Shown: positions 56,180 through 64,000, counted from the first letter of the stretch. The stretch is 64,000 bases of DNA from Dorea phocaeensis (GCF_900240315.1 NZ_OEPZ01000003.1:310001-374000); one strand, 5' to 3'. Translations and numbers: made by a program. The notes: a model not told the origin generated them from the letters alone.

Positions 56180-57933
56180 TATCTGTCACCTTCCTTTACC
56201 AATTCTATCGCATCAAATTTGCACAAATCCTTACAAAGGCCGCATCCTGTACACATGGTATCATCAATCCGAATGGTTCCGTCTGGATTTTTTGCCATAG
56301 CCGGACATCCTGGTTTCATACACATGCCGCATTTTTTACATTTATCTTCATGCGCAACGTAGAGCGGTTTCTTTCCTTTGGTCAGAAGCACACATGGTGT
56401 CTTGGTAATAATTACGGACACCTCATCTCTTGCCACCTCTTCCCGAAGCGTTCTTTCCAATGTTTCAAGATCAAAAGCATTGACTTCTACTACATGCTTC
56501 ACGCCTACTGCCCGACAAAGCGTCGGGATATCAACTGCATTTGTCGGATCGCCCTGTAAGGTCTTTCCGGTTGCCGCATGATCCTGGTGACCGGTCATTC
56601 CGGTTGTCGAGTTATCCAAAATCAGTACCGTTCCCGTCGCATGATTGTATACCATATTCATCAGAGAATTCACACCAGTATGCAGGAATGTAGAATCACC
56701 AATCGCTGCCACCCAGTTTTTGATATAATCTCTTCCCTTCGCCTTTTCCATTCCATGAAGGCTTGAAATACTTGCCCCCATACAAATAGTCGTATCCACA
56801 ACACTTAACGGAGCTACTGCACCAAGTGTATAACATCCGATATCTCCTGCCACATGAAGTCCCAACTTTTTCACTACGTGGTATACACTTCTGTGCGGAC
56901 ATCCCGGACATAAGATCGGCGGTCTTACAGACACCTGTGCCGGCGTGTCAATTTCCAGTTCTTCTCCTAGAATTCTTTCTCGAAGAAGGTTCGCACTGTA
57001 CTCTCCCTGCACGGTAAAGATCTCTTTTCCAATCGCTTTAATTCCCCAGGATTTCACCTGTTCTTCAATCACCGGATCCAGTTCTTCTACAATGTAAAGG
57101 CTCTCTACTTTTGCTGCAAATTCCTCGATCAGTTTTCTCGGAAGCGGATTTACCAATCCAAGCTTCAATACAGATGCATTCGGAAGAGCTTCTTTCACAT
57201 ACTGGTATGGAATTCCACTCGTAATAACTCCAATTTTTGTATCGTTCATTTCCACTCGATTGATTGGAAGGGTATTTGCCGCCTCTGCAAGTTCCAGGTT
57301 TCTCTGTTCAATTTCCACATGGCGGAACTTTGCATTGCCTGGCATCATCACGGTCTTGCGTATATTTTTCTCATAAGGTTTATCTTCTATTTTTACCCGT
57401 TCTCCCAATTCCACCAATCCCTGTGAATGGGAAAGACGAGTGGTTGTACGAAATACAAAAGGACGGTCAAACTGTTCGCTTAATTCAAATGCTGCTTTTA
57501 CAAATTCCTTTGCTTCTGCGCTGTCTGACGGTTCGATCACCGGCAGCTGCGCTGCCCTTGCCACCATTCTGGTATCCTGCTCATTCTGAGAGCTGTAAAG
57601 TCCCGGATCATCTGCCACTACAATGACAAGCCCTCCATTTACTCCCATGTAAGATACCGTGTACGCCGGATCGGCCGCCACATTAAATCCCACGTGCTTC
57701 ATGCAAGACATGGCACGTACGCCTGCCACAGATGCTCCAATGGCTACTTCTGTCGCGACTTTTTCATTTGGCGACCACTCGCAGTACACATCCTCTTTGT
57801 ACTGCACCAAACTTTCACTGATTTCTGTACTTGGGGTTCCCGGATAAGCAGCAGAGACTTTCACCCCCGCTTCGTAAGCTCCTCTGGCAATAGCTTCGTT
57901 CCCCAGCATAATCACTTTCTTTGCATCCGACAT
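56179..57933 (-). CDS. iorA: Indolepyruvate:ferredoxin oxidoreductase alpha subunit
   Basis: 584-aa large subunit with a thiamin diphosphate core. An N-terminal pyrimidine-binding domain (GNEAIARGAYEAGVKVSAAYPGTPSTE) is followed by a C-terminal TPP domain (GDIGCYTLGAVAPL; AIGDSTFLHTGVNSLM), and two 4Fe-4S motifs (CKKCGMCMKPGC and CTGCGLCKDLC) at the end. All key residues are present. I use ATG 57933, which has a better distance to AAAGGATGG than ATG 57945. It overlaps the PaaK copy 2 stop closely. Confidence 0.95.
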   Translation of the reverse strand: MSDAKKVIMLGNEAIARGAYEAGVKVSAAYPGTPSTEISESLVQYKEDVYCEWSPNEKVATEVAIGASVAGVRAMSCMKHVGFNVAADPAYTVSYMGVNGGLVIVVADDPGLYSSQNEQDTRMVARAAQLPVIEPSDSAEAKEFVKAAFELSEQFDRPFVFRTTTRLSHSQGLVELGERVKIEDKPYEKNIRKTVMMPGNAKFRHVEIEQRNLELAEAANTLPINRVEMNDTKIGVITSGIPYQYVKEALPNASVLKLGLVNPLPRKLIEEFAAKVESLYIVEELDPVIEEQVKSWGIKAIGKEIFTVQGEYSANLLRERILGEELEIDTPAQVSVRPPILCPGCPHRSVYHVVKKLGLHVAGDIGCYTLGAVAPLSVVDTTICMGASISSLHGMEKAKGRDYIKNWVAAIGDSTFLHTGVNSLMNMVYNHATGTVLILDNSTTGMTGHQDHAATGKTLQGDPTNAVDIPTLCRAVGVKHVVEVNAFDLETLERTLREEVARDEVSVIITKTPCVLLTKGKKPLYVAHEDKCKKCGMCMKPGCPAMAKNPDGTIRIDDTMCTGCGLCKDLCKFDAIELVKEGDR

Positions 57934-57934
57934 T

Positions 57935-59245
57935 TTATAATCCATCCTTTCGTAAATCTGTCACTCTTTTGGCTTTTCCTTCAAAACGCTGCAGCGAATA
58001 TGGCGCTACCAGCTTCAGCTGTGTCGCAAGTCCAAGCTGTGCTTTCAATCCTTTCTTAATCCGCTGTTCCAATTCACTTAATTTCGCATAGCTGTCCAGC
58101 AGTCTGTCGTCTACCAGCTCTACAGTGATTGTCATCACATCCAGCCGATTCTTGCGTTCTACTAAAATCTCATAATGCGGACCAATCTCCGGAATCTGAA
58201 GCAGCACTTCCTCAATCTGGGTTGGGAATACATTCACCCCGCGGATGACCAGCATATCGTCTGCACGGCCAGAAAGATTCTCCATCCGTACAGTTGTTCT
58301 TCCACACTTACATGGTTCATAAAAGAGTCTCGTCAAATCTCCCGTCCGATAACGGATCAAAGGAAGCGCTTCCTTCCCAAGACAAGTTACAACCAACTCT
58401 CCTTTTTCTCCCGGCGGAAGTACTTCTCCCGTCTTCGGATCAATAACTTCTGGTATAAACCAGTCTTCATTAATATGCATTCCACATAACTCTTCACACT
58501 CTCCGGCAACTCCCGGTCCGCAAAGCTCGCTCATTCCGTAGTTCTGCGTACACAAAAAGTCATCGCCCCATACCTTATGCATCTCTTCTCGCATCGGTTC
58601 TGTCATCCCTTCTCCGCCAAACAGTCCGATACGTACATGTAGATCCTTCGCCGGGTCAAGTCCTCTGGCCCGAATCTCCTCTCCTAGATGTAGCGCATAA
58701 GACGGCGTTGCCACCAAAAGGGTCGTCTCCATATCTTGCATAAACATAATCTGCTTTTTGGTATTTCCTGATGACATAGGGATGACTGCTGCCCCCAGTT
58801 TCTCCAGTCCACCGTGGAGTCCCAGCGCTCCGGTAAATGTTCCGTATCCAAATGCAATCTGCGCCACATCATCCGGTGTCGCTCCTCCCATGCAGGCAAT
58901 TCTCGCCACATTATTCAGCCAGACATCCAAATCCTTCCTGGTGTATCCCACCACCGTCGGCTTTCCTGTCGTTCCGGAACTTGCATGAAACCGAACCATT
59001 TCTTTTTTATCTACTGCAAATAATCCCATTGGATAATGCTCTCTAAAATCTGCTTTATATGTAAACGGAAGTTTTTTCAAATCATCAAGACTCTGAATTT
59101 CATCTGGTGTCACCCCGACCGCATCCATCTTTCGGCGATAAGGCTCCACCCTCTCATAGATGTAATGCACCGTTTCTTTCAATCGTTCCAGCTGAATTCT
59201 TTCTATCTCAGCCCTTGACAGGGTTTCTTCCTTCGCCCAAATCAT
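57935..59245 (-). CDS. PaaK-type phenylacetate-CoA ligase (copy 2)
   Basis: 436-aa ligase with the same blocks as copy 1: MVRFHASSGTTGKPTVVGYT (ATP site), NYGMSELCGPGVAGEC, RYRTGDLTRLFYEPCKCGRT and IRGVNVFPTQIEEVL, ending GKAKRVTDLRK. It heads the iorA-iorB-ACT-PaaK-ACT group and is divergent from the alcohol dehydrogenase gene. Having two ligases around one IOR suggests different acids, or one for acid activation and one for release. Confidence 0.92.
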   Translation of the reverse strand: MIWAKEETLSRAEIERIQLERLKETVHYIYERVEPYRRKMDAVGVTPDEIQSLDDLKKLPFTYKADFREHYPMGLFAVDKKEMVRFHASSGTTGKPTVVGYTRKDLDVWLNNVARIACMGGATPDDVAQIAFGYGTFTGALGLHGGLEKLGAAVIPMSSGNTKKQIMFMQDMETTLLVATPSYALHLGEEIRARGLDPAKDLHVRIGLFGGEGMTEPMREEMHKVWGDDFLCTQNYGMSELCGPGVAGECEELCGMHINEDWFIPEVIDPKTGEVLPPGEKGELVVTCLGKEALPLIRYRTGDLTRLFYEPCKCGRTTVRMENLSGRADDMLVIRGVNVFPTQIEEVLLQIPEIGPHYEILVERKNRLDVMTITVELVDDRLLDSYAKLSELEQRIKKGLKAQLGLATQLKLVAPYSLQRFEGKAKRVTDLRKDGL

Positions 59246-59288
59246 ATCGTTTCCTCCTTCACTCCAGAGACGTTTTCTGTTATCGTCT

Positions 59289-59317
59289 AGTATAGCACAT
59301 TACTTTCGCGATTTAAA
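59289..59317 (-). promoter_or_regulatory. Candidate promoter of the PaaK-IOR operon
   Basis: On the minus strand TTTAAA (59312-59317), a 17-base spacer and TATACT (59289-59294) with an extended TG element before the -10. Confidence 0.5.
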
Positions 59318-59325
59318 GCATTAAT

Positions 59326-59354
59326 TTGAAAAAATAATCAAAATCGGTTAAAAT
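59326..59354 (+). promoter_or_regulatory. Promoter of the alcohol dehydrogenase gene
   Basis: TTGAAA (59326-59331), a 17-base spacer and TAAAAT (59349-59354), 57 bases before the start. Confidence 0.65.
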
Positions 59355-59410
59355 ACACTTATCAAGCAGAAGGAACTGACACACTGCAGATAGAAAGGAA
59401 GGATTCTTAT

Positions 59411-60598
59411 ATGAAGAGTTTTGAAAATTTTGAATATTTCACTCCTACCAAAGTCATCTTTGGAAAAAATGCGGAGCAGGAGATCGGCACACTGATAAAA
59501 ACATTTGGTGCAAAGAAGGTTTTGATCCACTACGGCGGCGGAAGTGTCACAAAAAGCGGACTTCTTGACCGGGTATGTGCTTCCCTTACGGAAGCCGGAA
59601 TTGCTTACATCACCCTTGGCGGCGTCGTTCCAAATCCCCGTCTTTCCAAAGTCCATGAAGGAATAAACCTTTGCCGCCGGGAACAGGCAGACTTTATTCT
59701 GGCCGTCGGCGGAGGCAGCGTAATCGATTCCGCTAAGGCTATCGGTTATGGAGTTGCTAACGATGGAGACGTCTGGGATTTTTATGAGAAAAAAAGAACA
59801 GCTTCTGCCTGTCTTCCGATCGGCGCCATCCTTACAATTGCTGCTGCCGGAAGTGAGATGAGTAATTCCTCTGTAATCACAAATGAAAATGGCTGGCTGA
59901 AACGCGGATACAGTAACAACCTTTCCCGTTGCAAGTTTGCCATTATGAATCCGGAACTGACTTATACACTGCCGGACTACCAGACACAAAGTGGATGTGT
60001 CGACATTATGATGCATACACTGGAACGATATTTGAATCAAAGCGGAAATATGGAAATGACGGATGGAATCAGCGAGACGCTGCTTCGCACCGTTATGAAA
60101 AATGCAAAAATTTTGAAAACAGATCCGAATAATTATGAAGCCCGCGCAGAAGTAATGTGGGCCGGAAGTTTATCCCACAACGGACTGACCGGCTGCGGAA
60201 CTGACGGAGGGGACTGGGCTTCCCATCAGCTGGAGCACGAACTAGGCGGAATGTTCGACGTCGCTCATGGAGCCGGACTGGCGGCCGTGTGGGGAAGCTG
60301 GGCAAGATACGTCTTCCACGACCGTATCGACCGCTTCGCCAAACTTGCCGCAAATGTGCTGATGCTTACTCCAACTGATGATCCAACGCAGAATGCCCTC
60401 GCCGGAATCGAAGCGATGGAAGCGTATTTTCACAGTGTCGGCATGCCGACCAGCATCCATGATCTGGGAATTGATCTTTCCGAAGAGCAGATCATGACAC
60501 TGGCCGACAAATGTAGTTTCGGGTGCACTCGAACCATCGGTATCGTCCGCAAACTGGACACAGAAGATATTGCCAACATCTACCGAATGGCGAAATAG
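59411..60598 (+). CDS. Iron-containing alcohol dehydrogenase (BdhA/YqdH-like)
   Basis: 395-aa group III ADH, of the butanol dehydrogenase type. An N-terminal nucleotide fold (KVLIHYGGGSVTKSGLL; AVGGGSVIDSAKAIGYG) is followed by a helical metal domain with the metal ligands in GCVDIMMHTLERY and DVAHGAGLAAVWGSWARY. The GGGS loop supports NAD(P)H use. The substrate is not known; it may reduce aldehydes. AAGGAAGGATTCTTAT lies before the start. It is divergent from the PaaK-IOR operon, which opens a possible link to aryl aldehydes, but I see no direct evidence for that. Confidence 0.93.
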   Translation: MKSFENFEYFTPTKVIFGKNAEQEIGTLIKTFGAKKVLIHYGGGSVTKSGLLDRVCASLTEAGIAYITLGGVVPNPRLSKVHEGINLCRREQADFILAVGGGSVIDSAKAIGYGVANDGDVWDFYEKKRTASACLPIGAILTIAAAGSEMSNSSVITNENGWLKRGYSNNLSRCKFAIMNPELTYTLPDYQTQSGCVDIMMHTLERYLNQSGNMEMTDGISETLLRTVMKNAKILKTDPNNYEARAEVMWAGSLSHNGLTGCGTDGGDWASHQLEHELGGMFDVAHGAGLAAVWGSWARYVFHDRIDRFAKLAANVLMLTPTDDPTQNALAGIEAMEAYFHSVGMPTSIHDLGIDLSEEQIMTLADKCSFGCTRTIGIVRKLDTEDIANIYRMAK

Positions 60599-60649
60599 AT
60601 AACGGACAAAGTATGTCTCCCGGCATTAAAAATTATTTAACAGTGCCTG

Positions 60650-61981
60650 CTACAAATGAAATACCAACGTTGCAATCTGAAAATAGATGACAATGGAACA
60701 AGTATCTACAATTGTAGTAATGAGCGGAGATGCCATAATTGCAGGATCCATGTGCAACTGCTTTGCTAGGATCGGCAGAATGCAGCCCACCAGTTTTGCA
60801 ATCACAATAGTTACAACTAATGACGTAGCAATTACCATTGCCATGGCGAAATTTCGATAAACCAGATAAATTCTAAGTCCATTTGCCATGGCAAGGGCTG
60901 CTCCTACCACAAGCGCCACACGGAATTCCTTCCATATAATAGTAAAGAAATCCGAAAAATGAAGTTCATCTACCGCAAGACCACGGATAATCAGAGTGGA
61001 ACTTTGGGAACCACAGTTTCCTCCTGTATCCATCAACATTGGAATAAATGATACCAAAAGCGGAATCGCCGTAAATGCATTTTCATACTTTGTAATAATC
61101 GCTCCCGTTACCGTTGCTGAGAACATCAAAATCAACAGCCACATAATCCGCTGTCTGGCATGGCCGAAAACGGATGTCTTCAAATAAGAGTCTTCACTGG
61201 AAGAAATCGCCGCCATCTTATGGATATCCTCCGTCGTCTCTTCCGTCAAAACATCCATCGCATCATCAAAGGTTACAATCCCAACAATATATCCTTCCTG
61301 ATCTACAACCGGAATTGCAATCAGTCCATATTTGCGGAACAGATTTGCTGCCTCTTCCCGATCGTCTGTTGTCCGGATAAAGACATATTTTTCTTCCATT
61401 AGCTCTTCTACCAGCAAATCTCCATCATGTGTCATCAATGCTTCTGCAGTAATGATTCCTTTTAATTTTCTTTTTTCCACCACATAGCAGGTGTAAACGG
61501 TCTCACTGTGAATCCCTACCCGCCGAATCTTATCCAGTACTTGCTGTACCGTCATTTGTGGTGTAACATCAATATACTCCACCGTCATAATGCTTCCCGC
61601 ACTGTCTTCTGGATACTTTAAGAGCCGATTGATATCTGAGCGCGTATCTTTACTCACCTGATCGAGGAGACGATTCACCACATTGGCCGGCATATCTTCC
61701 AAAAGATCAACGGCATCATCGGTATACATAGCATCTAGAATATGCCCTACTTCCTGATTGGTAAAGGAACCAAGAAGAGCCTGTTGCTGATCATCGTCCA
61801 TGTAGGCAAACACTTCCGCCGCTTTATCCTTATCAATCATACGAAATACCATGGCGAGTTCCTGATCTTCCAATTCCATTAATAAATCTGCCAAATCCAC
61901 AGAATTGTATTCCGCCATCAATTCTTTCAGTTCCAGATATCTTTTCTCCGTCAATAATTTCAGTAAACAATTTCTTTTCAT
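60650..61981 (-). CDS. mgtE: Magnesium transporter MgtE
   Basis: 443-aa Mg2+ channel. The cytoplasmic N domain (LVDLLEDMPANVVNRLLDQVS repeats), two CBS domains (about 140-260; MTVEYIDVTPQMTVQQVL, LIAIPVVDQEGYIVGIVTFDD) and five membrane helices at the C-terminus (VTGAIITKYENAF; the pore motif PMLMDTGGNCGSQSS) are visible. ATG 61981 is placed by the GGAGGGTATGCAT spacing (the ATG at 61987 is too close). It is preceded by a long leader with a small ORF and a terminator. Confidence 0.95.
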   Translation of the reverse strand: MKRNCLLKLLTEKRYLELKELMAEYNSVDLADLLMELEDQELAMVFRMIDKDKAAEVFAYMDDDQQQALLGSFTNQEVGHILDAMYTDDAVDLLEDMPANVVNRLLDQVSKDTRSDINRLLKYPEDSAGSIMTVEYIDVTPQMTVQQVLDKIRRVGIHSETVYTCYVVEKRKLKGIITAEALMTHDGDLLVEELMEEKYVFIRTTDDREEAANLFRKYGLIAIPVVDQEGYIVGIVTFDDAMDVLTEETTEDIHKMAAISSSEDSYLKTSVFGHARQRIMWLLILMFSATVTGAIITKYENAFTAIPLLVSFIPMLMDTGGNCGSQSSTLIIRGLAVDELHFSDFFTIIWKEFRVALVVGAALAMANGLRIYLVYRNFAMAMVIATSLVVTIVIAKLVGCILPILAKQLHMDPAIMASPLITTIVDTCSIVIYFQIATLVFHL

Positions 61982-62058
61982 ATGCATACCCTCCTGTTTT
62001 TGGCGGCAGCATTTCTCTTCCCATTCTCTTTTCAGATCTAAAAAAGGGCATAAAAATA

Positions 62059-62093
62059 CTGCCTATCCTCTTGTTTCTCTCACGGACAGGCAG
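62059..62093 (-). terminator. Attenuator-like terminator in the mgtE leader
   Basis: 10-bp stem (CTGCCTGTCC / GGATAGGCAG, one G-U pair) with a 15-base loop, followed on the minus strand by TATTTTTATGCCCTTTTTT. It lies 29 bases past the small-ORF stop and 78 bases before the mgtE start, so it can stop transcription before mgtE. Confidence 0.85.
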
Positions 62094-62122
62094 CTGATAT
62101 TCTGCACTTCTTGCGTCACTTC

Positions 62123-62233
62123 TTAAGCAGGGCAGAAACTCCCTGCATATCGATCCAACGAAGGCAGACTCATGTCGTTACCATATCCGTTTCTCACTTT
62201 GTAATTCCAACTTCGCGCCGAATTACCTTCCAT
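62123..62233 (-). CDS. 36-aa leader peptide ORF upstream of mgtE
   Basis: ATG 62231-62233 follows GCAAAGGAGG with a 7-base gap, one of the strongest ribosome sites here. The 36-aa product (MEGNSARSWNYKVR..., ending AGSFCPA) matches nothing I recognise; it has no membrane segment or charged tail. Translation would start at base ~47 of the transcript and end shortly before the terminator at 62059-62093. Its DNA contains two dyads: GTAATTC/GAATTAC at 62201-62226 and GCAGGG/CCCTGC at 62127-62146. It may be a regulatory leader peptide for mgtE, a real small protein, or part of a structured RNA. Confidence 0.65.
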   Translation of the reverse strand: MEGNSARSWNYKVRNGYGNDMSLPSLDRYAGSFCPA

Positions 62234-62285
62234 GGTCTTACCTCCTTTGCATCCATTATCAATGACTACAAGTTACGATTTATTG

Positions 62286-62314
62286 AGTATAACGAAAGTT
62301 TTAAGAAAAGTCAA
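62286..62314 (-). promoter_or_regulatory. Promoter of the mgtE leader
   Basis: On the minus strand TTGACT (62309-62314), a 17-base spacer and TATACT (62286-62291). Its predicted start point gives a leader of about 300 bases before mgtE. Confidence 0.7.
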
Positions 62315-62893
62315 CTACGACTTAAAAATAAAAACCGGAATCGGTGGATGATTCTCCCTGTTGAAATAGTAATTGCAAATCACCGTATACTTCCTTGGAT
62401 GAAGCGTTTTCAAATAGGCAAGGATTCGTTCCTTCTCCTCAAACCCCGTATCTCCTCCACTGTAAATACAAAGGCTCATCATCCCTCCCGGCTTCAGAAG
62501 TTCCAAACCTTTTCCAATTGCCTCTATACTGGTATCTGCCTTTGTGGAAATTCTATGATCGCCGCCCGGAAGATAACCAAAATTAAAGCAAATCACATCC
62601 ACACTTTCCGGATTAACATACTGATCCATATACTGATGGCTAGCTTGAATAAGTCGAACACGCTCCCCCATCTGTTCTACTTTATTTTCTTTCTTTAGTA
62701 ATTTTTCTGTTTCTTCCAGTGCCATTTTTTGTATATCAAAAGCTATGACTTTCCCTGCATCTCCTGCAAGCTCACAGAGCAGCAGCGTATCATTTCCTTT
62801 GCCCATAGTGGCATCAATATAAATACCGCCTCTTGCCGCCTGCGCTCGGATAATCTCATGGCACCAGTATGTAATCTGCGATTTTTTTCCCAT
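62315..62893 (-). CDS. Class I SAM-dependent methyltransferase (MnmM/YtqB-like)
   Basis: 192-aa methyltransferase of the YtqB group, recently tied to methylation of U34 in tRNA (MnmM) in Bacillus. Motifs: DATMGKGNDTLLLCELAG (SAM site), VIAFDIQKMALEETE, and NFGYLPGGDHRISTKADTSIEAI, the last typical of the group. ATG 62893 follows GGAAGGAATAGCT; the frame to 62908 opens at a TTG. It starts 2 bases after the Rpn gene and is transcribed with it. Confidence 0.88.
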   Translation of the reverse strand: MGKKSQITYWCHEIIRAQAARGGIYIDATMGKGNDTLLLCELAGDAGKVIAFDIQKMALEETEKLLKKENKVEQMGERVRLIQASHQYMDQYVNPESVDVICFNFGYLPGGDHRISTKADTSIEAIGKGLELLKPGGMMSLCIYSGGDTGFEEKERILAYLKTLHPRKYTVICNYYFNRENHPPIPVFIFKS

Positions 62894-62895
62894 AG

Positions 62896-63876
62896 CTATT
62901 CCTTCCAATACTTATCCATATATCTCAGAACCTCTTCTGTAGACAACCTGAATTTCTGTGTAACCTTATCTTGAACCTCTTCTTTCATCATCTCTATTTC
63001 CTGCAACGCTTCTATATATGCCTGTATTCCACCTTCTCTCCATCCCTCTGCAATTCCCTCTTCTCGTCCTTCTTCTCGTCCTTCTTCTCGTCCTTCTTCT
63101 CGTCCTTCCTCTCGTCCTTTTTCTCGCCCTTCTTCTCGTCCTTCCGCAAACCCTTTTGCATGTCCCATGCGCCAACCGCTATTAATCATATGATTATAAT
63201 CGCGAATCGCTTTCTGTCTTTCCTCATACTCCAGACGTTTTTCTTCATCTGCACTTAAATTCACCAATCGATTATATGCCTTTTCCCTATATTCATCTCC
63301 CTGAACAGCCATTTTCATTTCCTCCCTGCTCTCTGCGTTAAAGAAACGTGCCCATCTAAGAAGTTCCGTCTCCGAATATTGATACTTTTTAAGTTTTGGA
63401 AGCTCTAATACATGAATTTCCATCTTATCGGTATACAATATTTTTCTCTTATCTTCCCAGATATGGAATCTAGAATAATATTCCCTGTCATCAAACAGTG
63501 TGAAATTTAATATCCCTATATGAATACACTTCTTCAACTCATGATAATCTTCTCCCTCATGGATTTGATCAGCAAACATCTTGCAGAGATAAAATAAAGA
63601 GCGTTCTACCCAATAATCATAGGCAATTACCTGCATCTCGATATCTATCTGAGAACCATCTTCTAGCACGACTCTTACATCCAGGATCCCCAGCTTATCC
63701 TTCTTATGCTGTTTTCGTAAATAGGTCGGCAACAACTCTGTTCTCTTGATGCGATCCGGCTTTATATCCAAAACCGCCGCTACAAATCCTCGTCTCACAT
63801 CTTCATCTGCTAGAAGTTCCTTGAAACAAAAATCCACTTTAGGTGACATAATAAATGTGTTGTCATTGTTTTTCAT
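62896..63876 (-). CDS. Rpn family PD-(D/E)XK nuclease
   Basis: 326-aa Rpn-type protein (recombination-promoting nuclease, formerly annotated as a transposase). The N-terminal nuclease core has PKVDFCFKELLADEDVRRGFVAAVL, the catalytic motif LGILDVRVVLEDGSQIDIEMQV (Asp and Glu-x-Gln), and YWVERSLFYLCKMFADQI. A low-complexity GREE repeat run follows (see 63061-63144), then a helical end. Relatives act in recombination or phage defence. ATG 63876 has GAAGGAG upstream. Its promoter is at 63939-63967. Confidence 0.9.
   Translation of the reverse strand: MKNNDNTFIMSPKVDFCFKELLADEDVRRGFVAAVLDIKPDRIKRTELLPTYLRKQHKKDKLGILDVRVVLEDGSQIDIEMQVIAYDYWVERSLFYLCKMFADQIHEGEDYHELKKCIHIGILNFTLFDDREYYSRFHIWEDKRKILYTDKMEIHVLELPKLKKYQYSETELLRWARFFNAESREEMKMAVQGDEYREKAYNRLVNLSADEEKRLEYEERQKAIRDYNHMINSGWRMGHAKGFAEGREEGREKGREEGREEGREEGREEGREEGIAEGWREGGIQAYIEALQEIEMMKEEVQDKVTQKFRLSTEEVLRYMDKYWKE
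63061..63144. repeat. Seven 12-bp tandem repeats inside the Rpn gene
   Basis: Seven adjacent copies of TTCTCGTCCTTC (plus-strand form), two of them with single-base changes. They keep the reading frame and code for repeated GREE (one GREK) units near the C-terminus of the Rpn protein. Slippage can change copy number without a frameshift. Confidence 0.95.
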
Positions 63877-63938
63877 CTTTGCACTCCTTCCTTTGTAGGA
63901 AAGATAAATTACTTGCACAAAGATAAACTTATACCCCT

Positions 63939-63967
63939 ATTATAAGGATACTCCTGCAAATATACAA
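63939..63967 (-). promoter_or_regulatory. Promoter of the Rpn-MnmM unit
   Basis: On the minus strand TTGTAT (63962-63967), a 17-base spacer and a perfect TATAAT (63939-63944), 63 bases before the start. Confidence 0.6.
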
Positions 63968-64000
63968 CTGCTTTCCCACGATATTCTGTTTACAACTTTT

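Noticed and set aside
59348-60040. 230-codon minus-strand ORF
   Set aside because: Antisense to the alcohol dehydrogenase gene, which has a promoter, ribosome site and metal motifs.
61988-62280. M-box magnesium riboswitch for mgtE
   Set aside because: The length would fit, but I could not match the conserved M-box core; a leader ORF plus terminator explains the layout better. A covariance search is still needed.
63061-63144. CRISPR-like array
   Set aside because: The 12-bp units are adjacent with no spacers and stay in frame inside the Rpn gene; this is a coding tandem repeat.

Overview
The window is a contiguous piece of a chromosome from an anaerobic, spore-forming, low-to-mid GC Firmicute, most likely a member of the Lachnospiraceae (class Clostridia). 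The clues are CodY next to topA/dprA/yifB, a CIRCE-controlled groESL operon, an uninterrupted sporulation sigma-K gene, an IreB-RuvX-DUF1292-Fur cluster, a flavin reductase-rubredoxin fusion, a divergent HPr-like protein, DUF5688, and an indolepyruvate:ferredoxin oxidoreductase/PaaK cluster. Most genes lie on the minus strand. I see no rRNA, insertion sequence, prophage or CRISPR array; one tRNA (Arg, CCG) is present.

Layout. 1-2.8 kb: sbcC (cut by the window edge just before its zinc hook) and sbcD. 2.9-7.4 kb: degV, a TetR regulator and the copper operon copA-csoR-copZ with a CsoR operator over the copA promoter. 7.4-13.1 kb: glyA, an HtrA protease, an AlaX-type editing protein and argS. 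13.3-16 kb (plus strand): the flavin reductase-rubredoxin fusion and a GntR-ABC-permease operon. 16.1-19 kb: azlCD, an orphan membrane-anchored protein, tRNA-Arg and a DUF5688 protein. 19.2-22.1 kb: efp, yqeG, a chorismate mutase-shikimate kinase fusion and a LysR regulator that faces an Fe-S flavin enoate-reductase-like gene (22.3-24.3 kb, plus). 24.3-30.6 kb: amidase, galM, guaB, a small membrane protein and groEL/groES. 30.6-37.5 kb: an orphan small gene, codY, topA, dprA, yifB and sigK. 37.6-42.8 kb: a U32 peptidase-family protein, an O-methyltransferase, RNase J, Fur, DUF1292, ruvX and ireB. 42.8-48.7 kb: RNA modification and related genes (mtaB, thiI with its cysteine desulfurase, rsmE, prmA) plus the HPr-like gene. 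48.7-53.2 kb: mntP and a MoxR ATPase/VWA/leucine-rich-repeat operon. 53.4-59.2 kb: ACT-PaaK-ACT-IorB-IorA-PaaK. 59.4-64 kb: an iron alcohol dehydrogenase, mgtE with an unusual leader, an MnmM-like methyltransferase and an Rpn nuclease.

How the parts work together. Clear functional groups are copper efflux (sensor, chaperone and pump), double-strand-break processing (SbcCD), thiolation (cysteine desulfurase feeding ThiI), and aromatic 2-oxoacid oxidation to aryl-CoA. In the last group two PaaK-type ligases could interconvert aryl acids and CoA esters, with ACT proteins as probable amino-acid sensors.

Most interesting observations: (1) mgtE is preceded by a 36-codon ORF with a strong ribosome binding site and then an intrinsic terminator, which looks like an attenuation leader for a magnesium transporter; (2) a self-contained operon encodes an LRR protein, a VWA protein with a degenerate metallopeptidase-like motif, and a MoxR AAA+ ATPase; (3) the Rpn nuclease gene carries seven 12-bp coding repeats; (4) the HPr-like protein has lost the phosphorylatable His loop but keeps the Ser46 region; (5) the chorismate mutase half of the fusion has an atypical active-site loop; (6) a perfect 21-bp palindrome follows sigK. 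All calls rest on reading the sequence; no database search was run.
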